Assembly: GCA_022113835.1 (NCBI GenBank) | Contig: JAILWY010000025.1 | Location: 7,270,501-7,334,500, forward strand | DNA: 64,000 bases | Direction: 5' to 3' | DNA from: Atopsyche davidsoni | Taxonomy: Eukaryota > Arthropoda > Insecta > Trichoptera > Hydrobiosidae | In this document: positions 13,801-26,230 of the stretch, piece by piece | Layout: each line of letters opens with the position of its first letter | Numbering within the stretch: the first letter of the stretch is position 1 | Position numbers and translations under genes: made by a program | Notes under the pieces: model-generated | What the model was told of the DNA's origin: nothing | Seen by the model: only the letters and a program-made list of their open reading frames with translations | Databases searched by the model: none

Positions 13801-16800
13801 TTGAGTAAATTTATGTGTATTTTTTTATTTAATTTTTTTTCAAAAGTACGCTATCTGAGTTAATAAAAAAACTAGTCAATGTTGGCATTGCTAATTTATT
13901 TGTTTAATTGTTATTTTTCAATGTAAAGTATGCTGTAAATATATTTGGCATGTCTCTGCAGCCAGAAAAGCTTTTGTTCAAAAATATTTTGCACACGACA
14001 ATTAAAAATTAATGGTGTTTTAATAAAATTTATGTCAGAACTAGAAACATTTCTCCGACACAAAACAATGACTTATACTATTCGGACCGTGAAATTCGTC
14101 GTCGGAAATGACCGAAATGTGCTGAATAAAAGGTACGAACGAATGCTCGTGTCGTTGTCACTTTTTTGTATAAATAACACGATCTCGAGTTATTACTGTT
14201 TTGCATGGTCATCCATGAAACGACCGCAGGCTCGGGATTGTGATGAACCAAAAACCTATTTTGTCTCTGACCACAGCCACGACACAGAGCACTTTGTAAA
14301 AGCCTCATTTGAATATCACAATAAAACAGCAAACTACTGAAACGACACTGAACACTAAGAACCTCTATATTTCAAAGTAAATCATGAAACGGTTACTCTG
14401 TAACATTATAACATCAATCGTAAACTGATCGCAGCTACATCAAAGAGCATTTTATAAAGGCGTCATTTAAATAGAACACCTGAAAATAGTTAGAAGCAAT
14501 ATAAATATATTGTTAACATATAAAATAATCAATCCACGTATCGATGTTTTCTAATTCATAATTCACACACAAAACATCACAAATCACAAAATTCATGTAA
14601 ATAATGTGGATGACGTCATTTTTCATGACTTTATTGAATTTCAGGATGTCGATATGATTATTTTTGATCAGTCAAAGCATGTAAAGTTTTTCAGACGACA
14701 TACTGAATCAATAACAAGGCTCCTATTAAATAAAATATTATTTAATAATATCCTAAACCGAAAGTCTAATGTAACAACCTCTGCGGCATGAAGCCATCAC
14801 AAAGTTAATAACCTCTTCCTACACATTGAATAAGCTTTGCTTTTAATAGGTCAGTTTTTTTAGTGTAAGAAAAAAAAACAGACCTATCAATCAACAGTAT
14901 TTTAGAGTTTCCACAATAGAAAAAGCATTAGGTCAGTATTTGGTTCGTAAGGAATGTTGTTAGCGAGAATAAATATTATAATTGATGATAATTTAAATAC
15001 GAAATCAACCACTGAAGTGAGACAAAGAAACTGTAATTTCTTATATATATATATATATATGATATCAATTTATTTGAATTGGTATGACATTAAAGCATAT
15101 ATTAATTGATGTGATTCATACAATTTGAATACAGTTAGTAAAAAGCCTAAACGTGTGAAAACAAACAAATAATATAAATCTTTTGTATATTTAGTATTCA
15201 GAGAGAGAGTGTTATTAAGAAAATATCTAAATGTTTTTTTTACTATTAAACATAGATATAACTTTTTTGCTTTGTTTGTTTTATCAGATTTGTGATATTC
15301 GATTTTTTACGAGTGGTATTTTTTAGTAGTTTATCTTGCATTGTTTTATTTTATATTATGAAAGCATATTATTTTAATAGTTACACAGAAAAGCAATGAA
15401 AATAAATCGCGAATATATGCAAAAGAAAAAAACAACCACTGTCCGATTCGAAGAGACAAAAAAGGTACTTTATCTTTAAAACGTAATAATCAAAACGATC
15501 TGACATGAAACTTGAAATATATCATTTTTTTATTAGAACACGAATGTTTTATATAAATTTTTGTGAGATGTTTTGGCTTGCTTAATAATTTCACAATAAA
15601 ACGATTCACAGAACCTCTCCGGAGTTTTTGATTTTATGTCTTTATTACACATGAAAGATATATTCAAAACATGCAAGTAGTAATATTTTTTTTGAGAGTA
15701 GGAATTTTCCAAAGAAAAATGCAAGTAGATAAGCAATAAGTTGAAAATTAGAGGCAAGTAGTGTGATTTTTTTAATCAAAATATTTTAATATGCATTTCA
15801 ATGCAATTACAAATACAATACTATTAAATTAAATGAACTGAAATAAGGAAATAATTGATTTCAGAAAATAAGGCTTAGGTTGAGTTATTTGATAATTTAT
15901 GTACTATAATTTATTGATTTCATAAAAAGAGTACAAAGCAAAAATTGCGAATGCAAAAACACTATTTTTTTATAGCATAAGAATAGTTTTTTTATAGTAT
16001 CAATGAGAAAAGGCGTTCATCACGAATCAGCGTGAGGAAGATTTTTTTTACCCCTACAAGTTTAAATAGATGTCTTATCTTGTTAGCAACGTAAGCTATC
16101 ATCAATCAGCTGATGAAAAAGGTATGATTATTTTGGTAACTGGTGATTTTACAGGTTGCCTGAATCAAATCTAAGAGCAGAAAAAATATGTTAAAATATT
16201 CGCAGTTTGCTATCGGCTTTGCTCACGTACTGATAAGGCATGTAATTTTATAAATTTCAGGTTAGACAATTGATCAATGATTTTGGGATTTTTTTAGTGT
16301 TAAGATGCGTTGTGTTTGTTCTAGTTTTGATCCTGGTTCTAGGTCCATCATCAGTGATTGATTGATGATGGTCCCAGTATCGGAACCGAGACGTCATAAG
16401 ATGATTTTTTTATAAGTTTAATATTAATGAAATGGCAAATATCCAAATAAACAATAAGATAATTTTTTATTGATTTTTAAAACGTATTTAGTCCAAATGG
16501 CAATAAAATATACTTTCAATGAGATTCTTAATTTTGTGTGAAAAATTAAGATATTTTGAACAATATTTAATGTTAATTATTAACATTATTGAAAGTGACC
16601 AGGTGCTTCTGAAGCAATTAAATAAATTTTGGCTATAATTCTCTTAAACTTAACTATGTAAGTTCATGTATATTTTTCATACTTGCGCGTTACAAATTAA
16701 CTCATAAAAAAATATTAAGAGGCTTTTTTATTATTTTATCTAAGGAATTCACGAAAAAAAATTATGACTGATTTGATGATAACTCTGCAAGGAGACTTGG

Positions 16801-17713
16801 AAAGCTATTTTGGGGCTGTCATGATTAAATAAACATTAGAAGAAAATATTGCAAATAAATAACTATTGATACTTTTGAAGCATTGTAATCAGTAGTCAAA
16901 CTGGAACTTAATTTACATTCTTGTTCAAACAATTTAAATAAACAAATAATGTAATTTTGATTATTATTATAATGAGACATTCAATGAAATGATTTGGTTT
17001 TAGTCTTTCAATCATACGAAATAATTTTAATCTTTTGTAATAAATTATTTTGTTAGGTTCTTGTAAACAGTTAAGCGAAAAGTGTCTGTTTTGTATAAAC
17101 GAAGAAGACGCTATTAGCAAGTGGCTATAAATATATTTTATTTTATACCTTTCATCATCAGAGCAGCCGCCATGAGTCCTCCCATGCCTCCCTTCTTGCC
17201 GCCTCCACCCCCGAAGCCTCCGCCGCCACCCCTCCTCCTGGCCTCCCCGAGGTTCTCCACAGCCCCATCGTCCAGCAGCCGCAGCCTCAGGGCATGACTG
17301 TCCAGGTACGAGTTCAGCTTAAACATCAGGAACGAGTCCAGCCGCTTCTCAGGGTCGTTGGGGAAGCTCCTCGCCAGATCGGCCACGATCTCCGCCGTCT
17401 TGGTCTGATTCGCGTCGGCCTCCTTAACGACAGAGACGCCGGGCAAAATACTGATGTCCTTCGAATCCGACATCTTCTCAATGAAAGAAACGATGTCCAG
17501 TTTCAAGCACGTGGGGCTGTACGTTGCTTCGCAGTCTCTCGCTAATGATCGCTTGGTGAAAGCCTCCGCATCTTTCAGGGGGTGCGCCGACGGGGGTGAG
17601 TCTAATCCGTTTTGGAACGAAGGCTCGTTCGTCGCCGCCGCTCTCGCGCTTCCGGCGCCCAAGAGCAGAATCACTGAGGCCGCTATTAGGCACGTGGTTA
17701 TCTTCCGAATCAT
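10571..17713 (-). CDS. Osi7: Osiris family protein, probable Osi7 (2 exons, 282 aa)
   Basis: Two exons join in phase: 17713-17149 and 10854-10571, with donor AAAG|GTATAA and acceptor TTTCAG|GA around a 6294 bp intron. The 282-residue product starts MIRKITTCLIAASVILL, a clear signal peptide of about 26 residues. The two-cysteine region follows (RDCEATYSPTCLK). Next come a PGVSVVK segment, the helix ending SLRLRL-like (SHALRLRLLDD), a glycine-rich stretch around the exon end, and a long Ala/Leu/Met hydrophobic DUF1676 segment crossing the exon junction (MMKGTLGALGMGALAMLAG). The tail is STTYEIV followed by a His/Ser-rich stretch and a GYGRSL end. The glycine-rich linker and YEIV tail are what I remember of Osi7 orthologues. 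Osiris proteins are insect-specific, enter the secretory pathway and act in cuticle-forming epithelia. An in-frame upstream ATG at 17932 is rejected because the TATA box lies inside that extension. Family membership is sure; the number 7 is likely. Confidence 0.9.
11276..11370 (+). repeat. hairpin element H, copy 2 (half)
   Basis: Holds the left arm only, from AAATTCAATATTTTTGACAG to TTTATTTGTGAC. It is cut where the central motif should begin, and a SINE-like repeat starts about 20 bases later. It lies in the Osi7 intron. Confidence 0.75.
11388..11590 (+). repeat. SINE-like repeat S, copy 1
   Basis: Member of a dispersed family with CTCAGAGGAGGTTGGCGAC, then TCATGGTTTTCTATGGGG, GTGTAGCGGGTCTCCGGG and TTTAGATCTGATACTCC. 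It is about 200 bases long and non-coding, and occurs here in both orientations. Confidence 0.65.
11590..12190. other. GC-richer island in the Osi7 intron
   Basis: This stretch is clearly richer in G, C and CpG than its AT-rich surroundings. It contains no open frame with family features on either strand and carries the TG microsatellite. It is a candidate intronic regulatory element. No protein-like pattern was found. Confidence 0.35.
11879..11919. repeat. (TG)n microsatellite, impure
   Basis: TG units broken by TATA and TATG steps, inside the Osi7 intron island. Confidence 0.9.
14269..14500 (+). repeat. 158 bp offset duplication in the Osi7 intron
   Basis: GACCACAGCCACGACACAGAGCAC... at 14269 is matched by GATCGCAGCTACATCAAAGAGCAT... 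at 14427; both continue into TT(G/A)TAAA and CTCATTT or GTCATTT. The copies are strongly diverged. Confidence 0.45.
15042..15060. repeat. (TA)n microsatellite
   Basis: About nine TA units in the Osi7 intron. Confidence 0.9.
16323..16395. repeat. imperfect palindrome of the GATGATGG family
   Basis: TGGTTCTAGGTCCATCATCA is mirrored by TGATGATGGTCCCAGTATCG, with arms of about 30 bases and a short AT-rich loop. A related motif (GGTCCCTGTACTAGGCCCATC) lies at 24819-24839. It lies within the Osi7 intron. Confidence 0.5.
17149..17713 (-). CDS. Osi7: Osi7 exon 1
   Basis: This exon encodes the signal peptide, the two-cysteine region and the glycine-rich linker (188 residues plus one base). It is strongly GC-rich against flanks that are mostly A and T. 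It ends ATGATGAAAG|GTATAA in phase 1. The start ATG at 17713 lies about 98 bases below a TATATATA box. Confidence 0.93.
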
Positions 17714-17810
17714 CGTGAACTCGATTGCAATCACAGGTGAATTGAGACTGTTCAGAAGAGCATCCGACTGCTGCTCGACTGGTAATGATGCTGGAGGACG
17801 GGGCCGCCGG

Positions 17811-17818
17811 TATATATA
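17811..17818 (-). promoter_or_regulatory. TATA box of Osi7
   Basis: TATATATA lies about 98 bases upstream of the ATG at 17713 on the minus strand. A plausible initiator (GCATCATT) sits near 17786, about 30 bases downstream. This implies a 5' leader of about 70 bases. It also shows that the longer reading frame upstream is not translated. Confidence 0.7.
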
Positions 17819-18065
17819 CGCGGAGCCGCACCGTGATAAGCCGACCACGGATGCTCGCTTTCCGAATGTTGACAAAATAAAACAAAAAATAACAATGGAG
17901 ACACTCCGGCAAAGAGAGCAACGATTCGCCACGCTTTGTTTTTTTAGCCACTTTTTTGCCGGAGGTCTACTCCGCCAAGTAGACTCGCCTGATTAAGGCG
18001 AGTTATGCTCCAAACGTGTTTAAGGTTTTATGTAAATTAATTTATTTTCAGCATATTCAAATAAA

Positions 18066-18280
18066 TTCAATATTTTTGACACGGTAAAATACAACATTTT
18101 TGACAGAGAGTACTTGGTGGAATTCCATTTTAATATTTTTGAATAAAATACTTGAGTGATTTTACACATTTTCGCTGTTTGATAATGCCAACGTGAAAGG
18201 TTGGCGAAACCGGTCATTAATAAAAACGAAAATGTGGAAAATCACTCAAGTATTTTATTCAAAAATACAAAAATATTACA
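18066..18280 (+). repeat. hairpin element H, copy 3 (complete foldback)
   Basis: Both arms are present: AAAATACTTGAGTGATTTT near 18147 is matched in reverse near 18240-18260, flanking the GGTTGGCGAAACCGGTC centre. It lies about 350 bases upstream of the Osi7 start codon, close to the promoter. Confidence 0.8.
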
Positions 18281-18495
18281 GTAAAATACCATTATTATAT
18301 ATAATAAAATAAAACCAAATGGTTTTGGAGACTACGTTAATTTCACTATTAGCGAAAGCTCTTTCGCCGAACACGGCATCTTCAAGATCTTTTATTATAA
18401 TAAAATGGAGTATTACAAAATAAATACCAGTTCCATTAATTATTATATAATTTTTCTTGTTGAAGGACAAGGCATTTGATTCGTGAAGATCCATT

Positions 18496-18635
18496 ATTAT
18501 AATGATAAAAGTACCTAGCTAGTTTAGTTATGCTTCTGATGATGACCCAGTGTTTTGGGTCGAAACTAGTAATGCAAATAATTTTAATAAACTCCAAGTG
18601 AAGACAAAATACAAAGGTACTTTTATCATTATAAT
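18496..18635. repeat. 140 bp element with perfect 21 bp terminal inverted repeats
   Basis: The first 21 bases (18496-18516, core AATGATAAAAGTACCT) are exactly the reverse complement of the last 21 (18615-18635). The interior holds GATGATGACCCAGTGTTTTG and GGTCGAAACTAGT. It is a typical MITE-sized, non-coding, inverted-repeat element about 0.8 kb upstream of the Osi7 start. Confidence 0.7.
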
Positions 18636-18729
18636 ATATATATTTTTAATGAAATATCTATGGTGATGTATACACTTGTAGTTCAGTACAGATTCAGCGT
18701 GATTCTGATGCACAAAGAAAAAATATGCT

Positions 18730-18800
18730 TTTGTTCTGCATCTGATGATGATCAAGTCTGTTGGTCGAAACTAGTCATGCTATAACTATAATAAACTCAA
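18730..18800. repeat. second copy of the GATGATGA...GTCGAAACTAGT unit
   Basis: CTGATGATGATCAAGTCTG, TTGGTCGAAACTAGTCATGC and AATAAACTCAAAGTGAAG repeat the interior of the 140 bp element (18535-18605) in the same order. The terminal inverted repeats are not seen around it. Confidence 0.6.
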
Positions 18801-18810
18801 AGTGAAGAAC

Positions 18811-21800
18811 AATTAATAATATGTAAACTAATACGTAAATAGCACGTTCTTCATGTGGTATTGATTAAACTTTGCATAAAAGTCTACGTAATTTGATTAC
18901 TATTGATTTTTTTTGTTGCAGTAAATTGATAAAAGCCTCAATATTTTTTAACATACTTAAAAATAGGGTATCAGCCAATAGCAATGTCAAATAATTATAA
19001 TTTAGAAATCAAAATGTGCTTACCACATTCAATCTCGAGAGAATGGGTTGATATAATCAGGTTGTATTAGTACTTTTAAAACGAGGGTTGATGGTTTAAT
19101 ACTACCGAGAGAAAACAGGAAAATGGATGTAAATCTTTATGACAAGGATGAATTAAAAGGAAAAAACGCAGCTGGATTTGTTATACGACTTAGTTTATCA
19201 ATTATCAAATAAAAATATGAGAAAAATTAATATCTGGCAATAATGAAAATCAGTTAAAATATTTTATAAATCGATTCAAATAATTGTATAGTTTCAGAGC
19301 CACTAAGGTCAAAGATATAACAAGGAATGATGTGATATTATATTCTGTATTTTTTATATATAACAAACATGCAAATTATGTCTTGATATATAAAATATTT
19401 AATATTTAAAAACAATACATTACTTTTGTTTTATTCAATTTAATTTTGCATCACTCATATTAAGCAGATGTGTATTAAATATGTAAATTTTAAGAAGAAC
19501 ACGATTATAATAGGAAGCGTTTTTCTTATTATTAACATTGAATAAGTATTGTTATATATTAGTAGACGCAAAATTAGATACGTATCTATTTTTATCAGTG
19601 GTTATACGTCACAAAAATTATTGCAAGAAAACTCTTCGTGTGTGTATACATAAATATATATTAGAGTGTGTAAAAAAATAGTAATGAGTACATGATTAAT
19701 GTTTTTATTATAATACAGCTGGGAGTTTTATAAAGTGTAACGATGAATTTTAAAATGAAATATAGCAGGCAGTGAAGATGGAAGTCTGCAATGGTATGCC
19801 AACCGTCTTGAAATGTTTTTTGCAGATGCATTTTTTACAGGTAATGGCTGAAATGGGAGCATCCTACCTGGCCTAGGAAATACCTGACGAGGACACGCCG
19901 GCGACTGAATAAGGCTGCTCCGGGTATGTATATTAATGATGAAATAATTTACATTACGGTACCATGCATTTAAAAAATGAATATAATTATCTGCTTTTAA
20001 AACGCCCTGTTTAGATAACTCGGCGATAGAAATAATCACTCCGAACGCAGAGAATCTATTTTTAGACATTCGAGTAAAAAACGCTTGATAAAAAATGAAT
20101 GAGGTCGTTTAATGCTTTAAAAATAGCTTAAGATTTTTTTCGATAAAAGTATTTTATCTGTAAATCCAAAATATTTATAATTATGCACATGTTTTCATGT
20201 GCATAATTATATGAACTATTTTATTTAGATTCATTAAAAAATTATTTAAAAAATAATAAACGTACTTTGTACACTAGTAAACATGAGGTTATATCAATTA
20301 ATACAAGCACCAATTATCCGTGAGCACTTCTGCCTTTCAAGAGGCATATCTACTACAAATCCAACAAGCATATTTTAAAATATCAAATAGAGTTTTATTA
20401 AATTTAATTTGAATGTTTATTTTTTTGATTTTAAATAAAGTGTTTAAAGTAGACAATCGGACCATATTTAATTAAATTATTTCTCTAAAAATGATACTTG
20501 TGACCACATTTTTATTACGATCGCGACACTGACCGACAATTGACAAAAAAAAAACAACAGTTTAAACAGTTTCAGAAGAGAGCTGAAAAAAAGTTTTGCG
20601 GCTAAAACGCGGGTATAACCAAAAAATATATGCGAATATTAAAGAAAGTCATAGTAATAAATGAAACTTGATACATTTTTAACTTGTTAGTATTAATACA
20701 ATTTAAATGAATTAATTTTATATAAATTGAAAAATCTTGAATCTGAAGGTGTAGTTTTAGTATTATGTGGAAATTATCCATGTTTTAAAAAGTTTATATA
20801 TAAGACACGCTATAAAGCAACAAAATATTTTTGAATAGTACGTACTTTGTCTAAAAGCTATTTTTAATAGAGGTAGGTTAGAATAAGTATATCCATAATA
20901 CCATGAATTCTATTAAAACTGTATGTATCATTCCGCACTTGTCAAGCAATTCGCTGTCCCAAAATTGCATGATTGCATGTGCAACACCAATTTAAAACTT
21001 TGATCTTAAAATTTAAATATATTGTATGTTAAACATCTTGCTTTAAGTGTAACGAAAAAATGGTGAGAACAACGAAAAAATTGCTAAGAAATATTTAGTT
21101 GTTCCTGCAATAAACTATCTGATTTATATCAAAAAAATAATATAAACATATATTTTATGTAAATTCATGATATTCATAATTTTACACAAACTTCGTAGTC
21201 AAAATTACTTTAAATTTTTGAGATGTATTAGAAAAATACTAATACATAAAGTATATCATAAACTTCTCGACAACAGACTAGTATAATTTTTTTCCTTCAT
21301 ATTTAAGAATGCTAACTTAGGCAAATAGTTTTCAGAGTGTAAAATATACTTTTTGTAGTACATTAAGGGTACAATGGTGCCTTGTATAAGTGAAACTACA
21401 CATTAGCTTTTCTTATTAAGTATGTTTTATAAACCTTATATATTATTGATGTCACTTATATAACTTGATGTTAGTGATAGCTGATTTATAACACTTAGCT
21501 ATCGATCGAAAGGTATTTGGTATTATCCACGACAAGTGAATACATCAAAAGTAGAGAGACGATTGTTTGATAATTTTATTATAAGTTGCACACTTGTTCA
21601 TGTAAAGATTTCAATAGTCTCAAATAATAGAGAAAATTTTTCAAGCCGATACTAAATCACTACTTCCATTCTTTGTTAGTCACATTAAGTTGACTTGTCA
21701 AAAAAAAAACATGACACCTGAAAAAAACACTACAATTTCGACATCAATATGATTATTTAAACTCATAACACCAACCAAATTAAATTTATTATATATTTTA

Positions 21801-23280
21801 TGAAAAATTGCTCTCACATGCCATGAAAGTGTTTTACGTTTTTAAGTTCACGTGTTTGATAGTTCAAGTGTTGATATTTTTTCTTTACAAGGTAGATAAA
21901 TAAATGTAGCTTATTAAGGGTGGAACAAGGCGAGAAAATTGTGATTTTTCATGTGGCCTAAAAGTTTGGTTTACATTAACTTCGAGTTAAAAATATTTCC
22001 ACAATTTGTGAGCCGTTGGAGACACAAGAGAGTGAGAGTAACGCGGAATTCGTTTGCCTCGATCGGGAAATTCCGAGAACCTAGCAGCTCGGAGAGGGAG
22101 TACGTGACTCGTTGAATTAAAAATAAGCCCAATATCATTGAAAAATGGGACAAGAAAGTTGGATTTACGTTTGAAAAACATAAAAACAAAAATTAACCTA
22201 AAAATAGCATCATTTCTGGCTTAAAATAAGGTTGACATCAAAATAAATAAAATCACAAAAATGATAAAAATAAATTGAGAAATTAATTTAAAATAAACAA
22301 ACATTGCTTTTATGTGATTTTAAAATTAGCAGATGTGTGCTTTATTGGTTTTTTTTATTAAAAAAAAGCCTTAATTTAATATACAGATCTATTGTTTTAC
22401 CCTACAATACTCTTCAGTGTAGTTAAAGTGGTTTCGTTTTTGACTGCATTTTTTATAAAATATTGACACCCTAAAACCTGCAAAAATCAATAGAGCTTGT
22501 CAAAAGGTAATTCAATATTTTTAAATCAAACATAGATAGTCTTACAAGCTCAAATATACTGTCAATATAGCAAAAGTAATAGGTAGCACCAAATATATAA
22601 AATAAGTATACGTTTTATTTTAAAATTGTCATGATAATTTTAACTCTTCAGGAGTGTACTTTATTGTATTCTAAGAAGTCATTTATTATATAGCATTAGT
22701 GACAATTTGGGATGGCACACAATTTTTTAGGGTCAAAGGTATTATACTCGTAGTGGTACTGTAATTAGATACGCCTAACGTGGTAACGAAGAACCTTATT
22801 TTATTAATGTGATTTACCTTTTCTCTGAGCCATTATTGCTTTAGTTTAAGGGAAGATACAATAAGCTTGAAATAAATAATAAATTTTTTGAAAATTTTGT
22901 ATATTTGACAATCCCTGTTATCTAAAAAATATCTCATATTAAAGCAACACGATGAACACAAGACAAATGTATAGGTTAATAAGATAAATATTTTTTTATA
23001 AGTTCAACGTAAATAAATATATAGAAAATAGAGGGAAAATAACTGATTTGTTTGGAGTGAAAATGACTTATATTTGTGACAATTTTTTTATTAATTTTTA
23101 AATAAATAATAACTTTGATATATTTTAAATGCATTTTAAATCAAGTCTACTGCTTATTTATTTGTATGGATCTCTCTTTTCTGCTATAAAGAGTTTAAAT
23201 AAACATCGATATATTTTTAACATGCAAAATTGAATATTGATTCTATTATATTCATCAATCACGTTCTTATGCATGATATA
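18811..23280. other. intergenic, no gene seen
   Basis: AT-rich, with a perfect hairpin at 20176 and two slightly GC-richer patches (19780-19930 and 21995-22115) that have no coding pattern. Confidence 0.6.
20176..20211. repeat. perfect 16 bp inverted repeat with TTTT loop
   Basis: TATAATTATGCACATG, then TTTT, then its exact reverse complement. It would form a stable cruciform or RNA hairpin. It lies about 2.4 kb upstream of the Osi7 promoter with nothing else recognisable around it. Confidence 0.8.
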
Positions 23281-23286
23281 GAAAAC

Positions 23287-23552
23287 GAATGACGCAAAAT
23301 TACTTTGCAGCTATAATGGCATAATAAAATAATTAATTGAAGTAAAAAAATTGAAAAAAAAAGTAATGTTAAGTATAAGAATCGCAATAAATTACGAATG
23401 ACGTTACAATACTTTTGCAGCTATGAAAGTAAAATGTTATCAAAATGTTACACAGCTTTAATGTAAGGTGTTAAAATATAATATAAAGTGTAAAATGCAA
23501 TGTAAAGTATAAAAATTATAATGAAGCCAAAGTACTATTGTAGCTATAGTGA
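23287..23552 (+). repeat. degenerate three-copy tandem repeat
   Basis: GAATGACG...TACTTTGCAGCTATA recurs at 23287, 23396 and, more decayed, at 23521 (AAGTACTATTGTAGCTATA). Spacing is about 109 and 125 bases. Confidence 0.5.
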
Positions 23553-24289
23553 TAACAAGTAATAAAAATTCATAACACATAATTGAAAGTGCGTGGCGCA
23601 CATTACGCACTGTAACGTTTATGGAAAATATCGGAGAGTGATTCATATGGCCAAGGTTATAAACACGTTATGAGTTTTATGTAACGTTTAGCATATTATT
23701 CAAATGAATAAGTAGGTTTATTAGTAAAAGGGAAAACGCCGAGTCGCGTTTGAAATCAAACCAACTGATTGCATCCGTTTTCAGTTCTGAGTGGGCGCGT
23801 TACGAAGAATTTTGAAGTTTTCATGAAAATAATGTAATATTTGAAAACTATAATTTTTTACATATACAAAATCACTGTATATAAAACAAATGACCAACTC
23901 TTGATTTTTAGATGAACATAAAAATGAATTACTATATTATTTCATCATCAAGTGCCTCCGCTTTGAGAAGGTTGGCAGTGTTTATAGTTTTCTAGCATAT
24001 AACTGATGCATCCAGTTTAGGTCTACATAATACTTAAATTGTCAACCAAACACACAATAACACTTTTAATTTAACATTTAAGAAAAACACTCAGTTTTTG
24101 GTTTAATTTAAAAAAAATAGTTGAGTATCTGATAGGTGCTTAGTTATCAAGTATCAGGTACATTTTGTAAGCGCATACTCATTTCTCCGCTCGCACACAT
24201 ATTAAAGATACATGGTTATTAGCTTAAATAGGTATTTTGTCATAGATAAACTATGGGAAGTCACTCTGTCTAAATGACTTTTGCCAAAA

Positions 24290-24580
24290 TTAAAATAAAA
24301 GAGCGGAAGCAGGTAGCGAGGGCAACACGTGGGGAATGAGGCCGTCCGGCGGTTCCAGGCACTGAAATGAAATACTGAAACCAATAACACGCTTCACGGT
24401 CGCGCAAATGGACACTCATTTGTGTTAATAGACGAATTAATACGTTTTATTTTGGTGGATTTAGGCAAATGAAAGAAAATAGAGATCGCTCGGAAAACGG
24501 ACGGAGATACGCGTTTTGGGTGAGAACAAAAAGGGCAATGGAGCGAGCAATGCTCGACGTATCGAGAAATTATTTACGGT
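24290..24580. other. GC-richer island between Osi7 and the Osi8-like gene
   Basis: GC-richer block with CAACACGTGGGG and GGCCGTCCGGCGG. No coding pattern. Candidate regulatory DNA by composition only. Confidence 0.3.
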
Positions 24581-25556
24581 GCGCAAAACTCAGTTTTCAC
24601 ATTAATATATATAGCGAAAATACTGCGTTCAAGTGTGATATACTACTTTTATTTTAATTTGCTCTTTAAAGTTTTGATAAATCCTTGAAAATTTTCCCAG
24701 TACCAAGATCCGAATCATAATGTAACACTTCACCCAAGAACACAATAAATCTGACTTTAAATATGTAGCAACTGGTCAGTAACTGGTTTATAACTTGGAC
24801 ATAATTAGTTTGGCTTCGGTCCCTGTACTAGGCCCATCTTCAAGACAATCCCTAGGACAGTTTCAATCGCAATCAAAAAGTATTTGAAATTATTTTGTAG
24901 CAAAAATGAACAAAGGTTTTTTTGTCGCTTTGTTTATAAACCAAGTTGTATTCAACTTAACCATTATATAGTACATCAGATAAATTATTTAACTCCTAAT
25001 AAACATTTCAAACAACTCATTGAAAACTTGTCTCTTGAATCTAGTATTTTAAATTAACATCTGAATACGCGTGATTATTTAAATAAGAGTTAGTACTTTA
25101 CTTACTTTACTTAAGCTTAAGTTATTTATATATTTCTCCGGCTTAATTTTATTGGCCACATTGAATAGTGCGTAGGAATAAAAACCTGTCTCTTTCAAAA
25201 ACTGTCATTCTGAGATCTTAACTTGTCTGTTACACTTCTTATAGGAAATGTTGAATGAAATGATTAAGCTCTCGGTATAAATTCTAGCACAACTGTTTAG
25301 CATATACCTTACGATAATTGTGTTACACATTCAAGAAATGCATTTTGTGATTTAAATTAAAAAAATATATATATCAGATATTACAGTTTTTAAGATCAAT
25401 TTATGAAGAATTGATCTACATAAAATTTTCAGTTCTCTAAAGTTTCGATTCCCACACTCTTAAGGGAGCAACTTGACACTCAAAAAAAAAAAAAACAAAT
25501 CATCTATCTAAAGCAACGGTGGCCCAATTCTGTGATACTCTAATTATATTATATTA

Positions 25557-25740
25557 CTCACCTCACCTCAGAGGAGGTTGGCGACAATTTAATTGAGCAT
25601 ATACTCATGCTGAGCCAGTTTTCATGGTTTTCTAAGGGGAAAATTGTGTAGTGGGTCCCCGGGGCCTTTATTATATAATCCCCTTCTAACAAAGCTCTGG
25701 TATTTGGATATGATATTTTAGGCTGCATATATATAACAGG
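25557..25740 (+). repeat. SINE-like repeat S, copy 2
   Basis: Starts CTCAGAGGAGGTTGGCGAC, followed by TTCATGGTTTTCTAAGGGG and GTAGTGGGTCCCCGGGG, in the same order as copy 1. Confidence 0.65.
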
Positions 25741-25919
25741 TGCCCTTCACTTCTCCACATTCACCCCATGTTTACTTCTCAATCACAAATATTCAGGCTA
25801 CAAAACGACAACCACGCACAACCAACTTCCCAAAATCTAAAATATTCCGACTTATAACAATCACTGTAGTCATAATTATTGTTCGTTCCATCAAATTACA
25901 TTCAAACCGTTACGTTTGA

Positions 25920-26230
25920 GATGCACCTTTTTTGTGAAGCTGTGGACTTTTTTGTGGACAAGCCGCTAGAGCCTTCGTTTCGACCCCAGCTGGGGACGAT
26001 GCACCGGAAGTAATTTAGGGGCCGAGGCTCGAGTCTCACCCCGGCGGAGGCTTCGCAGAGAGCGGAGTCTTAATTTACAGTAATTAGGGACGCCATTTGC
26101 GCGGCCAAATCGCAATCAGCCAGACCCGTCACACGGAGAGACCGAGTGAGACAGATTCCAGCTCGTATCTCCGCTAGTAATCTTTATTGTTTGCATGCAA
26201 GTAAACTCGGGGTCTTTGCCCATAATTTAA
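25920..26230. promoter_or_regulatory. candidate conserved regulatory island with ETS and octamer-like sites
   Basis: A 300-base GC-rich block in intergenic AT-rich DNA. It contains ACCGGAAGTAATTTA (ETS-type core; 26006-26017 is shared with the island at 34.7 kb), TTACAGTAATTAGG (homeodomain core) and TTTGCATGCAAGTAAAC (octamer-like ATGCAA and a forkhead-like GTAAAC). No open frame of note. Function is inferred from composition and motif density. Confidence 0.4.

Larger units (their letters stand above)
12320..16320. other. Osi7 intron interior
   Basis: AT-rich intron with one diverged duplication and a TA microsatellite, both listed separately. No additional exon is supported. Confidence 0.6.

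Noticed and set aside
13945..14340. 131-codon plus-strand open frame in the Osi7 intron
   Set aside because: AT-rich, no domain, and it overlaps one copy of a diverged duplication.
17714..17932. Upstream in-frame extension of Osi7 starting at 17932
   Set aside because: The TATA box at 17811-17818 lies inside it, and the downstream ATG begins a good signal peptide.
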